Below are positions 46,046 to 57,081 of a stretch of 64,000 nt of DNA, piece after piece. The notes under the pieces were generated by a model. That model had not been told where the DNA came from, did no database searches, and was given only the letters and a program-made list of their open reading frames with translations. The position numbers and the translations under genes are program-made. The DNA lies in NCBI RefSeq assembly GCF_013240295.1, contig NZ_JABETK010000001.1, positions 1,984,001 to 2,048,000 of the forward strand, read 5' to 3'. Positions within the stretch are counted from its first letter, which is position 1, and each line of letters starts with the position of its first letter. Source of the DNA: Neoaquamicrobium sediminum. Its GTDB lineage: Bacteria > Pseudomonadota > Alphaproteobacteria > Rhizobiales > Rhizobiaceae.

Positions 46046-46840
46046 ATGTCGACCCTCTATATCAGCCGTCTCACCAAGCTTGCCGAAGAGGCAGCACAGA
46101 CCAACGAAGCCGCGTTCGAGACCGTCTCGACGAAGCTCGCAGATTCGCTGCAGGGCGGCGGTCTGGTGCACCTCTACGGTTCGGGCCACTCGGTGCTGCC
46201 GTGCCAGGAAACCTTCCCGCGCTACGGTTCCTATGTCGGCTTCAACCCGCTGACCGACCCGCGCGTGATGTGGCACAACGTGCTTGGCGCCGGCGGCGTG
46301 CGCGAGCTTCTGTGGCTGGAACGCACCGAAAACTACGCGGAGAAGTTCCTCGACCATCAGCCGTTGAATCCCGGCGATTCGATCATCATCTTCGGTCATA
46401 GCGGCCGCAATGCATCTGGCATCGATACCGCGCTCTATGCCAAGAAGCGCGGGTTGTTCGTCACCGCGATCACCTCGACCCACAATCTGGACAAGCCGGC
46501 CACCCATTCTTCGGGCAAGCGGCTTGCCGACGCCGCCGACGCGGTCATCGATACGCGTTCGCCGATCGAGGATGCGGTGGTGCCGGTGGAAGGCTGGTCG
46601 CGCCCCGTGGCCGGGTCTTCGACAGTGCTCGCGATGATCCTGATGCACGAGCTTGTCGCGCGCACCGCGCAGAAGCTTGGCGAGCGCGGTGTGGAACTGC
46701 CGACCTTTGCCTCACCGACCATCGCCGGCGTGACGCTGCACGACACGGACGTCATCTACGGCAAATATCGTGAGCGCATGATCGACGCCCAGCAGAAGCA
46801 TCTGGACTTCTTCAAGGGAAGGATGCAGGGCGAGGCCTGA
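46046..46840 (+). CDS. SIS-domain sugar isomerase-like protein (UPF0309 type)
   Basis: 264 residues with one SIS fold: the phosphosugar motif LVHLYGSGHSVLPCQETFPR at about 40-60 and IIIFGHSGRNASGID at about 115-130. It resembles the UPF0309/MurQ-related group that handles hexosamine or muramate phosphates. It is one of two SIS proteins in the operon; the second (46874-47898) is the deaminase-like one, so this may act on an epimer or an N-acetylated phosphosugar. Intact. Confidence 0.75.
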   Translation: MSTLYISRLTKLAEEAAQTNEAAFETVSTKLADSLQGGGLVHLYGSGHSVLPCQETFPRYGSYVGFNPLTDPRVMWHNVLGAGGVRELLWLERTENYAEKFLDHQPLNPGDSIIIFGHSGRNASGIDTALYAKKRGLFVTAITSTHNLDKPATHSSGKRLADAADAVIDTRSPIEDAVVPVEGWSRPVAGSSTVLAMILMHELVARTAQKLGERGVELPTFASPTIAGVTLHDTDVIYGKYRERMIDAQQKHLDFFKGRMQGEA

Positions 46841-46873
46841 TCAGCAAACGGGCATGACAGGGAGACACGAACA

Positions 46874-47898
46874 ATGACGCAGACGATGATGGCGCGCGAG
46901 ATCGCGGAGATACCGGCAGTGACCGCGCGTCAGCTCGGCGAGGGCCTTTCCGCCTATCAGGCCATCGGCCGGATCCTGCGTGACCGTGCCCCCTGTTTGC
47001 CGCTACATCGGCGCGCGGCACGTCGGACCATGCCGCGACCTACCTGAAATATCTGGTGGAAACGCGGCTCGGTCTGCCGGTCGCGTCCATCGGGCCGTCG
47101 GTGGCCTCGATCTACAAGGCGCCGCTGCATCTGGAGCAGGCGGCACTGTTTGCCGTCTCGCAATCCGGCGCCAGCCCGGACCTGCTGGCGCTGCTCGAGG
47201 CCGGGCGGAAGAGCGGAGCCGTCACCGTCGCGCTGCTCAATGCCGAGGGCTCGCCCGCCGCGAGCGTCAGCGAGCATGTGGCGCCACTGCTGGCTGGTCC
47301 GGAAAAGGCGGTCGCCGCCTCCAAGAGCTATGTCGCTTCGCTCGTTGCCATGGCGGCGATCGTCGCGGAATGGACCGGTGACGAGGAGTTGACGCGCGCG
47401 CTTGCAATGCTGCCCGACGCTTTCGCAGACGCTTTGCGCTGCGATTGGAGCGCGGCGGACGAGGCCTTTGTTGCGGCGGAGTCCGCATACTGCCTCGGCC
47501 GTGGCCCGGGTCTGACGATTGCGGCAGAGGCAGCACTGAAGTTCAAGGAAACCTGCGCGCTCCACGCCGAGGGGTTCAGCAGTGCGGAGGCAATGCACGG
47601 TCCGCTGGTGCTGGCTGGCGAGGGGCTGAAAGTGCTCACCTTCGTACCCGGCGACGTCGCGCGCGCTGGCGTGCTCGACACCGCGCAAAAGATGGCGCAG
47701 GCCGGCGCCGACGTCTGGCTTGTCGACCAGGAGCAGGCGGAGAAGAATTCGCTGCCGGCGGCACGCGCACCGCATCCGGCGCTAGTGGCTCCGGTGCAGG
47801 CGGTGTCCTTCTATGTCTTTGCCGAGCGGCTGTCACGCCTGCGCGGCCACGATCCCGACCGGCCGATGCATCTCAAGAAGGTCACCGAGACCGTCTGA
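46874..47898 (+). CDS. SIS-domain glucosamine-6-phosphate deaminase-like protein, NagB-II/AgaS type (frameshifted)
   Basis: About 342 residues with two SIS domains, as in the isomerase half of GlmS. N-terminal [20 protein letters not shown]; then [40 protein letters not shown] and [20 protein letters not shown]. NagB-II enzymes convert GlcN-6-P to fructose-6-P and ammonia, completing the pathway begun by NagA. The frame breaks at the C run 46989-46993; six C would give [16 protein letters not shown]. ATPase gene follows by 22 bases. Confidence 0.82.
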
Positions 47899-47920
47899 CG
47901 AACACAGGGATTATTGCCGC

Positions 47921-49024
<1,104 letters not shown>

Positions 49025-49031
49025 TCGCCCG

Positions 49032-49901
49032 CTACAGTGCCGGCTGCCGCCGGTTCATGATCCAGACCGCGATGCCGCCGACGATGTAGGCGACGAGCCC
49101 GTATGCGGCAGGCGGAATGGCGAGCTCGGGATCGTTGAGCATGAATTCGCTCATCGCCAGCGCGATGACAAGCGCGGCATTGCGGATGCTCATCGACATG
49201 GAGAGCGCGACGGCCTGGCGTCGTTCGACGCCCAGCAAGCGCGGCAGGAAATACCCGACTGCCAGCGCGATCAGGTTGAAGGCAACTACGACAGTGCCGA
49301 CGGTCGGCCCCCAGGAGGAGAGCAGGCTCCACTGGCTGATGAGCGCGAAGATCACGACCAGAGCCAGGAAGATCGTGGCGAGCGCCTTCACCGGTCGGTC
49401 GAGCTTTGCGGCGAGGTCTGGGTACCGGCTGCGAATGAAAACGCCGATGAGTGCCGGCACGATTGCGATGGCGAAAATCTGCAAGACCTGCACGATTTCC
49501 AGCCGGACATCGGTCGTTTCATTATAGAAAGCGAAAAGCGACAGGTTGACGATGACCGGCAGCGTCAGCAGCGCCAGCATCGAGGTGAATGCCGCCATGG
49601 ACAGGCTGAGGGCGACGTCGCCGCGCGCGAGGTGCGTGTAGAGAGCGGCAGATGTGCCGCCGGGGCTTGCCGCCAGCAGCATCATGCCCATGGCGACGGC
49701 CGCGGGCACGCCGGCGACCTTCACGAGCGCGAAACAGAGTGCGGGTAGAAGCAGGATATGGCAGAAAAGGCCGATGACGACCGGCCATGGCCTGGCGAGG
49801 ACGCGCGTGAAATCCTCGAGCCTGAGGGACAGCCCGAGCCCCAGCATGATAATGACGAGCGCCGCCGGCAGGCCGACACTCAAGGCCAGACTGGATTGCA
49901 T
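49032..49901 (-). CDS. Bile acid:sodium symporter (BASS/SBF) family protein
   Basis: 289 residues with eight to ten membrane spans. The BASS family loop MGMMLLAASPGGTSAALYTH (about 72-91) and SMSMSIRNAALVIALAMSEF (about 225-244) are the crossover regions that bind sodium and substrate. Bacterial members move organic anions such as pantoate, keto acids or bile acids. It is convergent with the ABC ATPase and stands alone. Confidence 0.83.
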   Translation of the reverse strand: MQSSLALSVGLPAALVIIMLGLGLSLRLEDFTRVLARPWPVVIGLFCHILLLPALCFALVKVAGVPAAVAMGMMLLAASPGGTSAALYTHLARGDVALSLSMAAFTSMLALLTLPVIVNLSLFAFYNETTDVRLEIVQVLQIFAIAIVPALIGVFIRSRYPDLAAKLDRPVKALATIFLALVVIFALISQWSLLSSWGPTVGTVVVAFNLIALAVGYFLPRLLGVERRQAVALSMSMSIRNAALVIALAMSEFMLNDPELAIPPAAYGLVAYIVGGIAVWIMNRRQPAL

Positions 49902-50020
49902 ATGACCATCCCCGATTTCGGCGCGAATATTAGCGGAAAGTCATCTATGAAGTCTTACCATGCGGCGAATGCACAGCGGACCATTGCAATGACGGCGGGA
50001 CGCGCTAGCTTGATCATCCG

Positions 50021-50575
50021 ATGACGTCACCCAGGCCCACCTCGCAGGACATCACCAAGCTTATCGTTCGCGTGTCCATGAAGGACAGGGCGGCATTCGA
50101 TTTGCTTTACCGACGAACGAGCGCGAAACTCTTCGGCGTTTGCCTTCGTGTCTTGAGCGACCGGGGTGAGGCTGAGGAAGCGTTGCAGGACGTCTACGTC
50201 AAGATATGGACCAAGGCGGATCGTTTCGCGGTATCCGAGCTGAGCCCGATCTCGTGGCTCGTCGCGATAGCGCGGAACCATTCGATCGACCGGATACGCG
50301 CGCGTCGTGAGCGGACGACGGCGATCGATGCCGCGCTCGAGGTGCCGGACGAAAAGCCGGACCCGGAAGCGGAGGCGGTTGCGGGCGGCGAGCGGGATAG
50401 AATTCATTCCTGCCTCCAGGAGCTGGAGCAGGACAGGGCAGCGGCTGTGCGAGCAGCCTATCTGAACGGCGATAGCTATGCAGAGCTTGCCGAGCGTTTC
50501 TCGGTGCCGCTCAACACGATGCGAACCTGGCTGCGACGCAGCCTGATGAAGTTGAAGGAATGCCTGGAGCGATGA
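50021..50575 (+). CDS. ECF sigma factor (SigK-like)
   Basis: 184 residues. Region 2 (about 20-90): DRAAFDLLYRRTSAKLFGVC, AEEALQDVYVKIW, SWLVAIARNHSIDRIRARR. Region 4 (about 125-180): RAAAVRAAYLNGDSYAELAE then VPLNTMRTWLRRSLMKLKEC. It belongs to the SigK/ECF19-like group paired with RskA-type anti-sigmas. The adjacent anti-sigma gene overlaps its stop, the usual sign of a controlled pair. Confidence 0.9.
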   Translation: MTSPRPTSQDITKLIVRVSMKDRAAFDLLYRRTSAKLFGVCLRVLSDRGEAEEALQDVYVKIWTKADRFAVSELSPISWLVAIARNHSIDRIRARRERTTAIDAALEVPDEKPDPEAEAVAGGERDRIHSCLQELEQDRAAAVRAAYLNGDSYAELAERFSVPLNTMRTWLRRSLMKLKECLER

Positions 50576-51294
50576 CGCCGGCTGACGACAGAGATCTGGA
50601 ACACGGAGGCGACGATGCACTCGCCGCCGAGTACGTTCTGGGCGTGTTGCCTGGCGACGAGCGGCTGGCCGTCGCGCGGCGTATCGAGGAAGACGCAGCG
50701 TTTTCCATCCTCGTTGGCGCCTGGGAGGAGCGGCTTTCGCCCCTTAACGCGGGGTACGAGGATGTTGAGCCGCCTGCCTCGCTCAAGACGCTTGTCGACG
50801 CTCGATTGTTCGAGCGGCCGGATCGTAAGCCGAAGCCTAGGCCCAGTTTCTCTGAGAGCCTTGCCTTCTGGCGGGGCCTTGCCGGTGCGGCTGTAGCTGC
50901 TCTTGCCATCGCGATCGCCCTGCCGTTTTTGCAGCCTGCGGCAGTGCCAGAGGCTGCGCCACGTCTTGTGGCGTCGCTGGCAGATGACGGGACCGACGTG
51001 CGCTATCTTGCGGTTTACGATGGACACTCCGGCGACATCGGCCTGTCCCATGTGACAGGCGACAGGGCGCAGGGGCGCGATTTCGAACTCTGGTTGATCG
51101 AGGGCAATGCGGCTCCGGTGTCGCTCGGTGTGGTGCCGGTCGGTGCCAGCGTGCATGTTCCCGTGGCGCCGGCGCACCGTCAGATGATTGCGTCCGGCGC
51201 GCTCTTTGCGATCAGCCTGGAGCCGGAAGGCGGTTCGCCGACCGGCCAGCCGACGGGACCGGTCGTGGCGGCGGGCGACCTGCGCTCCATCTAA
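50572..51294 (+). CDS. RskA-type anti-sigma factor
   Basis: 240 residues from ATG 50572, which overlaps the sigma-factor stop (ATGA); GGAG precedes it. The N-terminal cytoplasmic part has the LAAEYVLGVLPGDERLAVAR signature of this anti-sigma group. One membrane span follows at about 98-122 (GLAGAAVAALAIAIALPFLQ). The C-terminal half is the periplasmic RskA domain (GRDFELWLIEGNAAPVSLGV). Loss of the anti-sigma releases the ECF sigma factor. Confidence 0.88.
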   Translation: MTPADDRDLEHGGDDALAAEYVLGVLPGDERLAVARRIEEDAAFSILVGAWEERLSPLNAGYEDVEPPASLKTLVDARLFERPDRKPKPRPSFSESLAFWRGLAGAAVAALAIAIALPFLQPAAVPEAAPRLVASLADDGTDVRYLAVYDGHSGDIGLSHVTGDRAQGRDFELWLIEGNAAPVSLGVVPVGASVHVPVAPAHRQMIASGALFAISLEPEGGSPTGQPTGPVVAAGDLRSI

Positions 51295-51445
51295 GCGACT
51301 TAACGTCTTTCCGGCTGCTGCCTGTCGCGCCCGAGATCAATCGCCCGCATCTTTTTTCACAATGTCTGAAACTTCCGGAAAGTGGTGTCCGTAGCTCTGT
51401 GCGTCCCCATCAGAGGGATTGAAAATTCGAGAGGAGTATCAGGAC

Positions 51446-52006
51446 ATGCACAAGATCACATCCACCATCCTCGCTGGCGCATTTGCCGCCACTTCGGTTG
51501 CAGGCTTCGCCTTCGCCAAGGACAACCCGATGGTCGGCGGTGCCGCCATGTATGCGGACAAGAACATCGTCGAGAACGCGATGAACTCGGCCGACCACAC
51601 CACGCTCGTCGCAGCGGTCAAGGCCGCCGGCCTCGTCGAGACGCTGCAGGGCGAAGGACCGTTCACGGTTTTCGCGCCGACCAACGAAGCTTTCGAAGCA
51701 CTTCCGGCCGGCACGGTCGATGAACTGCTGAAGCCCGAGAACAAGGACCAGCTCGCCAAGGTTCTGACCTGCCATGTCGTGGCTGCGGATGCGATGTCCG
51801 ACGCAATCGGCAAGATGATTGCCGACGACAATGGCGATCACCCGGTGAAGACGGTGGGCGGCTGCACGCTGCAGGCCAAGATGGACGGCGACAAGATCAC
51901 GTTGACCGACGAGACCGGCGGTGTGGCCACCGTCACAATCGCCGATGTGGACCAGTCCAACGGCGTCATCCATGTCATCGACAAGGTTCTGCTGCCCGCT
52001 GGCTAA
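51446..52006 (+). CDS. Exported fasciclin-domain protein (MPT70/83-like)
   Basis: 186 residues from ATG 51446, after GAGAGGAG. Sec signal peptide (STILAGAFAATSVAGFAFA). One FAS1 domain with the FAPTNEAFEALPAGTVDELL and VIHVIDKVLLPAG motifs. The linkage ECF sigma - RskA anti-sigma - fasciclin mirrors the mycobacterial SigK/RskA/MPT70-MPT83 system, where the sigma factor drives the fasciclin genes. Control by the adjacent sigma factor is therefore inferred. A strong terminator follows. Confidence 0.9.
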   Translation: MHKITSTILAGAFAATSVAGFAFAKDNPMVGGAAMYADKNIVENAMNSADHTTLVAAVKAAGLVETLQGEGPFTVFAPTNEAFEALPAGTVDELLKPENKDQLAKVLTCHVVAADAMSDAIGKMIADDNGDHPVKTVGGCTLQAKMDGDKITLTDETGGVATVTIADVDQSNGVIHVIDKVLLPAG

Positions 52007-52095
52007 TTGCGGGGGTCGCAGGCCGGCGGAGCGTCGCTACCCGACCCTTCAGCGCCGCAAATCAAGCCGGCAGATACCTGCGCGATGACAGGAAG

Positions 52096-52123
52096 AGGCC
52101 CGGGACGCTGTCCCGGGCCTTTT
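52096..52123 (+). terminator. Intrinsic terminator after the fasciclin gene
   Basis: AGGCCCGGGA pairs with TCCCGGGCCT around CGCTG, then TTTTCTG. A strong Rho-independent terminator 90 bases after the stop; the oppositely oriented lipoprotein gene ends 14 bases beyond. Confidence 0.88.
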
Positions 52124-52136
52124 CTGTATCCGATTT

Positions 52137-52532
52137 CTATTTGACGTATCTGCGCTCACTGGTCACGTGCGGCTTGCAACCGCGATGATGGGCAGCGTTG
52201 TCCCACAGGCGGATCGGCGGTGCGAGGCTGACCAACTGCGACGAACCACCCTGCAGCAGAACGCGGTAGGGTCGCATGCCCGGATAGCCACCGTTGATCG
52301 CTTTCGAGTTGACCATGCCACACACGGTCACGTCGCCATAGGCATTGTCGCGCACTGCGATCATGTGGCTCCAATGGGCGGAGCGCGGGTCGAGAAGATG
52401 GCCGGAAACGGTTGCTTTCGTCACTTCGATGTCTGCCGGTGTCAATTCGTGAATCCAACCCGTTTCGACGGTTGAGCAGCCGCTTAGCGCAAGCAATGCC
52501 GCAGCGAGCGTGGCGTTCTTGAATTTTCCCAT
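52137..52532 (-). CDS. Small lipoprotein of unknown function
   Basis: 131 residues from ATG 52532; longer frames upstream cover the next gene's leader and are rejected. A lipoprotein signal peptide with lipobox LSGC (FKNATLAAALLALSGC, Cys about 18) is followed by a globular domain. Its features include YGDVTVCGMVNSKAINGGYP, recalling small exported Rhizobiales proteins, and a C-terminal cysteine (HHRGCKPHV). No function is known. Confidence 0.65.
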   Translation of the reverse strand: MGKFKNATLAAALLALSGCSTVETGWIHELTPADIEVTKATVSGHLLDPRSAHWSHMIAVRDNAYGDVTVCGMVNSKAINGGYPGMRPYRVLLQGGSSQLVSLAPPIRLWDNAAHHRGCKPHVTSERRYVK

Positions 52533-52694
52533 TAGGCCGGTCCTCGAAGTTGCAGCGTCATTCTCCCATGGAATGGCTTGCGCAAGGCTGGTCAGTTCCG
52601 TAATGACGCCAGAGGGGCCGATTGCAATCGAAGCTGCCTGGCCGCGACAGGGTGGCATGTCACGGGCGGGAAGACAGGTCGTATCGGAAATAGC

Positions 52695-53938
52695 TTGACG
52701 TACAAGAATGCCTTCGAGCGCAACAACGCGATCTCGGTCTTTCTGATGGGCGCACTTCCCGCGGTCGCCGGCAGTGCGATCTCGGTGATGCTCGTCAGCT
52801 TCATGGTCTGGGCTGTCATATCCCTCGCATTCCGGCGGTTCGAGTTTCATCTCACTCCCGGTGACCGGCTTGTCGCGTGGACGTTTACCGCCTTCGTTGG
52901 GCTGGTGCTTGCAACCGCTCTGTTCGGCGAGAACCTGGAGCAGATCCCATGGCATACGCTTTGGCTGCTGCCGTTTCTTTCGGTCTGGGTTGTGATACGC
53001 GGCTGCGAGCCACACCCGATCTTGATTATCTGCACATATTCGCGGTTGGAGCCGCGGTTGGCGCGGTTGGAGCGCTTATTATCGGTCTCGTCCAGGTCGT
53101 GGGGTTCGATCAACGGGCCGAAGGAGGAGCTGGGAACGCGGCCGTCTTCGGCATCATATCTCTATGCCTTGCCGCAATCGCGAGCCTCAACCTTGACGAT
53201 CCACGCAGGAACTACCGCATGCTGGCCGTCGCGGGCATCGTTGCCGGTCTGCTTGCGGTCGTTCTGTCGCTGACGCGAGGGGTGGCCATCGTGGCTATCG
53301 GCGTGCTGATCGTCATCGTCATCTATGCGCCGCGTCAGCGGTTGACCAATGCTACGCGGGTGGCTTGGCTTGGCCTTGCCGTCGCCGTCGCCGCCGCGCT
53401 CTATGGCGCGGCCGACCTTATCGCCGACCGCCTGTTGCTTACCGTCGAAGAGCTCAACAGCGTGGTCTCCGGCGAAAACTCGGCCAATATCGGCGAGCGG
53501 TTGCGTCTGTGGATCGCGGGATGGAGTGCAATAGGCGAGTCGCCGCTTTGGGGTCACGGCATCCAGAATCGCATGGCGAAGGTTTCCGAGCTGCTGCTGC
53601 GCGACGGCTTGCCTGTCCAGCATTATAGCCACGCCCACAATGCATTTATCACCTTTGCGATTGACGGCGGAATCGTCGTCCTTGGCGCGGTGATTGCGGT
53701 GCTGATCGTGCCGGTCTTCGTTGCGTGGCGCGCCCCGCGGGACATACGTCACCGCAAGCGCTTTTTCCTGGCGTTGCAGGTCAGCCTTATATTCGGTCTG
53801 TGCGGCCTGACCCAGATCATGTTCAAGCACGACATCATGGATGCCTTCTACATCTTCTCCGCCATTCTGGTGGCAGCCAGCATTACGGATATGCGGGTGC
53901 GAGACGGTGCTAAGGCCCCGATGCCGTCCGAGGACTGA
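52695..53938 (+). CDS. O-antigen ligase / Wzy-like polysaccharide polymerase family protein (frameshifted)
   Basis: About 414 residues with ten or more membrane spans. The large periplasmic loop carries LSGENSANIGERLRLW-like sequence with GWSAIGESPLWGHGIQNRM and the conserved histidine region HYSHAHNAFITFAIDGG, typical of WaaL/Wzy. The start is uncertain; TTG 52695 (LTYKNAFERNN) is preferred, ATG 52746 is possible. The frame breaks near 53000: VWVVIR then RLRATPDLDYLHIFAVGAAV if one C is restored. It begins the polysaccharide cluster. Confidence 0.75.
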
Positions 53939-53940
53939 AC

Positions 53941-54894
53941 TCAGTTCGCCTGCCGCCCGGCCATGTATGCCGCAAGGCGTCTGCTGGTATCGTCGGCCGG
54001 CTGCCACCCCGTCGCTGCCAATCGATCCGGTGAGACTACCAGCGGTCCGGACAGCCGCTGCCATAGGTCGCGCCGCCCGACCATTGCCGACAGACCCGCA
54101 AGCAGAGGCTCGGAAACCGTGAAAATGCCAGGGCTCCGCCCGTTCCCCTCGCGCATGGTGGCAACGATCCCGGCTAATGTGAGTGGACTGCTGTCGCTGA
54201 CGATGTAGTTGCCGTCGGCGACCGGGTTCGACAGACAATGTAGGACCGCCGCGCCGAGCCGTTCGACGTCGAGCAAGGATCTGCGAGCCTGGATCCCGCC
54301 GAGCGGAAGCGGAAAGGGTGTATGTGCGAGGCGAAGCAGGCCGGCAAGCCCGCCGCGCATGCCTTCACCATAGACCGCGACCGGTCGGAACGTAACGAGC
54401 TGTCGGCTGTCGGCGGCGAAGATTTCAGCGAGCTTCTCCTCCGCCTCGAGCTTCGAACGCCCGTAGTCGTCACTGGGCCGGGCAGGGGAACTCTCGGTCA
54501 GCACTTCCGGGGATGTCGGGCCAGTGATGGCGCGGATCGACGAGAGAAAGACAAATCGCCCAGGCACATGGCGCCGAGCCGCCTTTGCGAGTTGAACTGA
54601 AAGATCGACATTGGCGACGCGATAGTCGTCGTATCCCAAACCGGCCGATGCATCCGCAATGCCGGCACAATGGACGACGTGGTCGACGCCGGAAACAAGC
54701 TGATCCCATGCTCCGGCGCCGTCTTTTGCGGCCGGCATCAGCGCCCGGTCTTCCTGCGGCAGGTCGAACTGATCGGGGTTCCGCGAGGCGGCGCGTACCT
54801 GATAGCCGCCGCTTCGCAGATGCGCTGTCACGGCACGTCCGATGAAGCCGCTGGCCCCGGTGACAAGCACCTTCTCGGACCGGTCTCCGCTCAT
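53941..54894 (-). CDS. NAD-dependent nucleotide-sugar epimerase/reductase
   Basis: 317 residues. Extended SDR with the GASGFIGRAV cofactor loop (13-22), the catalytic YGRSK motif at about 163-167 and FRPVAVYGEGMRGG. This type, beside a CapD/WbpM dehydratase and a PglC-like transferase, reduces or epimerises UDP-sugars to make the first residue of a glycan, for example UDP-QuiNAc or UDP-FucNAc. It is coupled to the upstream gene, whose stop overlaps its ATG. Confidence 0.83.
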   Translation of the reverse strand: MSGDRSEKVLVTGASGFIGRAVTAHLRSGGYQVRAASRNPDQFDLPQEDRALMPAAKDGAGAWDQLVSGVDHVVHCAGIADASAGLGYDDYRVANVDLSVQLAKAARRHVPGRFVFLSSIRAITGPTSPEVLTESSPARPSDDYGRSKLEAEEKLAEIFAADSRQLVTFRPVAVYGEGMRGGLAGLLRLAHTPFPLPLGGIQARRSLLDVERLGAAVLHCLSNPVADGNYIVSDSSPLTLAGIVATMREGNGRSPGIFTVSEPLLAGLSAMVGRRDLWQRLSGPLVVSPDRLAATGWQPADDTSRRLAAYMAGRQAN

Positions 54895-56780
54895 TTTTCC
54901 GTATATCTGAACAGAACCTCGACGGCGGCCTTGCGGTCCGCGTTCGCCACGGCGCCGCTCAGTTCGGCCAGCATGTCGGGAACGGTATCGCCACTGCCGT
55001 TCATCCTGTGCGCGCGCAGGATCTTCGAGTGAGCGGTCGGTGTCACACCCTCGGGATTGTAGAAAAGCTCCTCATGGAGCTTTTCGCCCTCGCGCATGCC
55101 GATTGTGACGATCTCGATATCGCCCTCGGGATTGCGCGCATCGCGCACACTGAGGCCCGCAAGGGCAATCATATCCTCGGCAAGATCCCGGATGCGGATC
55201 GGATCGCCCATCTCCAGGAGCAGGATGTCGCCGCTCTCGGAGAGCGCGCCCGCCTGCACGATCAATTCCGCCGCCTCGCGCACGGACATGAAATAGCGGG
55301 TCATCTTCTCGTCGGTGATCGTCACCGGGCCGCCATTGGCGATCTGTTCCTTGAATAGCGGGATCACGGACCCGCTGGATCCGATCACATTGCCGAAGCG
55401 GACGCAGGCGAAATTCCGTTCATAGGGCTTATCCAGCGTCCTCACGCCATGATAGCGGACGATTTTCTCCGCCCAGCGCTTCGTCGCGCCCATGACGCTC
55501 GCCGGGCGCACCGCCTTGTCCGACGAGATCAGGATAAAGTTGCGGACGCCGCAATCAGTTGCCGCCCTAGCCAGCGATTCCGTGCCGAGCACGTTGTTGC
55601 GGATGCCTTCGAGGCTGTTCTGCTCCACGAGATGAACATGCTTGTAGGCGGCGCAATGATAGATCGTCTCGATGTCGTTCTCGCGGATGATGCGACGAAC
55701 AAGGTCGCCATCCGTAATCGAGCCGAGCACCGTCACCAGCGGGAAGAGCGCCTCGCGCTGCAACTCCCGGCCTATCTGGTAAAGGCCGTGTTCGTTGGTA
55801 TCCAGCAGAACCAGTCGTGCCGGCTTGAGCTGCGCTATGATGCGGCAGAGAGCCGAGCCGATGGAGCCTGCCGCACCCGTCACCATCAGCGACCGCCCCT
55901 CGATCATGCCTCGCAGCAGCGCCGGGTCGGCCGGCACCTGCGAGCGGCCGAGCAGGTCGTCTATGTCGATGTCGCGAACACGGCTGACGATATATTTGCC
56001 TTCCGCCAGGTCGACGATGGACGGCAGGATCCTGATGTTGACGGGGGCAGTGCCGATCTCGGCAATCAGTTCACGACCGTCCTGCCCCGCAAGGGTCGGC
56101 GTGGTGACGATGATTTCCTCGACGCCGATATTCGTCACCAGGCGCTTCAGTTCGCTAGGCGCGTAGACGCGGATGCCGAGCACGTCGAGGCCATGCAGCG
56201 AGGCATCCTTGCCGATGAAGCCGATGACCTCGCGCTCGCCCGCCGAACGTAACGCTCCTGCGAGCTGCGTCGCGGCATCGCCTGTGCCGTAGATCAGCGT
56301 CTTGGTCAGCCCCTTGCTCGCGCGGCTGGTCCGCCAGATCAACCACTTGGCGCCGAAACGGCTGCCCGTGATCGTCAGGATCGAAAGGACCCAGAACACC
56401 GCGGGGATGCTGCGGGGAACGCCAGGTGCCCCGGTCATGGCCGTCAGGAACGCGAGTGCGACCCAGCTCAGCACAGCCAGCGTCACGACCTGCATGATGG
56501 TCCATACGGCGCGGTCGGGAAGATATTTCAGCACCGCTCGATAAAGGCCCATGCGCGCGAAAATGGGTATCGCAAGGGCTGGAGCTGCGAGGATGATGAA
56601 GACCTGAGAGGGGTTTGGCCGGAAAGGCTCGCCAAAGCGCAGCGAGAAGCTGAGCCAGCACAGAAACGTCAAGGCGACCGCATCGAAGAGGATCAGCACC
56701 CAGCGCTTGCGGTTGCGCGAGCTTCGCGAAATCCGATCCCGCAGGCGGTTCAGCGCTGGCGATACGGCAAACATCTTCAT
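54891..56780 (-). CDS. CapD/WbpM-family UDP-GlcNAc 4,6-dehydratase/epimerase (membrane-anchored)
   Basis: 629 residues, normal for WbpM-type proteins. Four N-terminal membrane spans (about 27-130) precede a CoA-binding-like domain. A catalytic SDR domain follows, with MVTGAAGSIGSALCRIIAQL (about 300), CAAYKHVHLVEQNSLEGIRN and FGNVIGSSGSVIPLFKEQI. It converts UDP-GlcNAc to the 4-keto-6-deoxy sugar used for O-antigen or capsule. The small reductase gene follows. Confidence 0.87.
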   Translation of the reverse strand: MKMFAVSPALNRLRDRISRSSRNRKRWVLILFDAVALTFLCWLSFSLRFGEPFRPNPSQVFIILAAPALAIPIFARMGLYRAVLKYLPDRAVWTIMQVVTLAVLSWVALAFLTAMTGAPGVPRSIPAVFWVLSILTITGSRFGAKWLIWRTSRASKGLTKTLIYGTGDAATQLAGALRSAGEREVIGFIGKDASLHGLDVLGIRVYAPSELKRLVTNIGVEEIIVTTPTLAGQDGRELIAEIGTAPVNIRILPSIVDLAEGKYIVSRVRDIDIDDLLGRSQVPADPALLRGMIEGRSLMVTGAAGSIGSALCRIIAQLKPARLVLLDTNEHGLYQIGRELQREALFPLVTVLGSITDGDLVRRIIRENDIETIYHCAAYKHVHLVEQNSLEGIRNNVLGTESLARAATDCGVRNFILISSDKAVRPASVMGATKRWAEKIVRYHGVRTLDKPYERNFACVRFGNVIGSSGSVIPLFKEQIANGGPVTITDEKMTRYFMSVREAAELIVQAGALSESGDILLLEMGDPIRIRDLAEDMIALAGLSVRDARNPEGDIEIVTIGMREGEKLHEELFYNPEGVTPTAHSKILRAHRMNGSGDTVPDMLAELSGAVANADRKAAVEVLFRYTEK

Positions 56781-57081
56781 GCCCGGGCTTCAGCTACTCG
56801 TATCGCGTTCTGATCACGCCGTTCAACCATCCCCAAGGACGGCCAGGCACTTGCCACCTCGATAAAGACGGCAACTCCTTGCTCAAGTCGCGCACCCACC
56901 GTCACGCCCCCGAAAGCCTTGAAATTGTGCGATGCCGCAGCGTTTCGCGATCATCTTCCTTGGCTTCCTCCACCTCGCCAGATAGCCAATTCACAACAGG
57001 AAGGCAACAACGGCGGTCCAGGCAGCGTCGGGCTGCTGTACGGGCCTGTGCTATATGCATCATTGCTGCTATGGCGAGACG
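56781..57081. other. Gap between CapD-like gene and sugar transferase gene
   Basis: About 300 bases between the divergent CapD-like (leftward) and transferase (rightward) genes. No convincing promoter, hairpin, small frame or repeat was found. The divergent promoters must lie here. Confidence 0.5.

Noticed and set aside
49902-51445. CGGAAAGT octamer upstream of both the ECF sigma gene and the fasciclin gene as a shared -35 element
   Set aside because: No common -10-like sequence occurs at a fixed spacing, and an octamer can recur by chance in 150 bases each.
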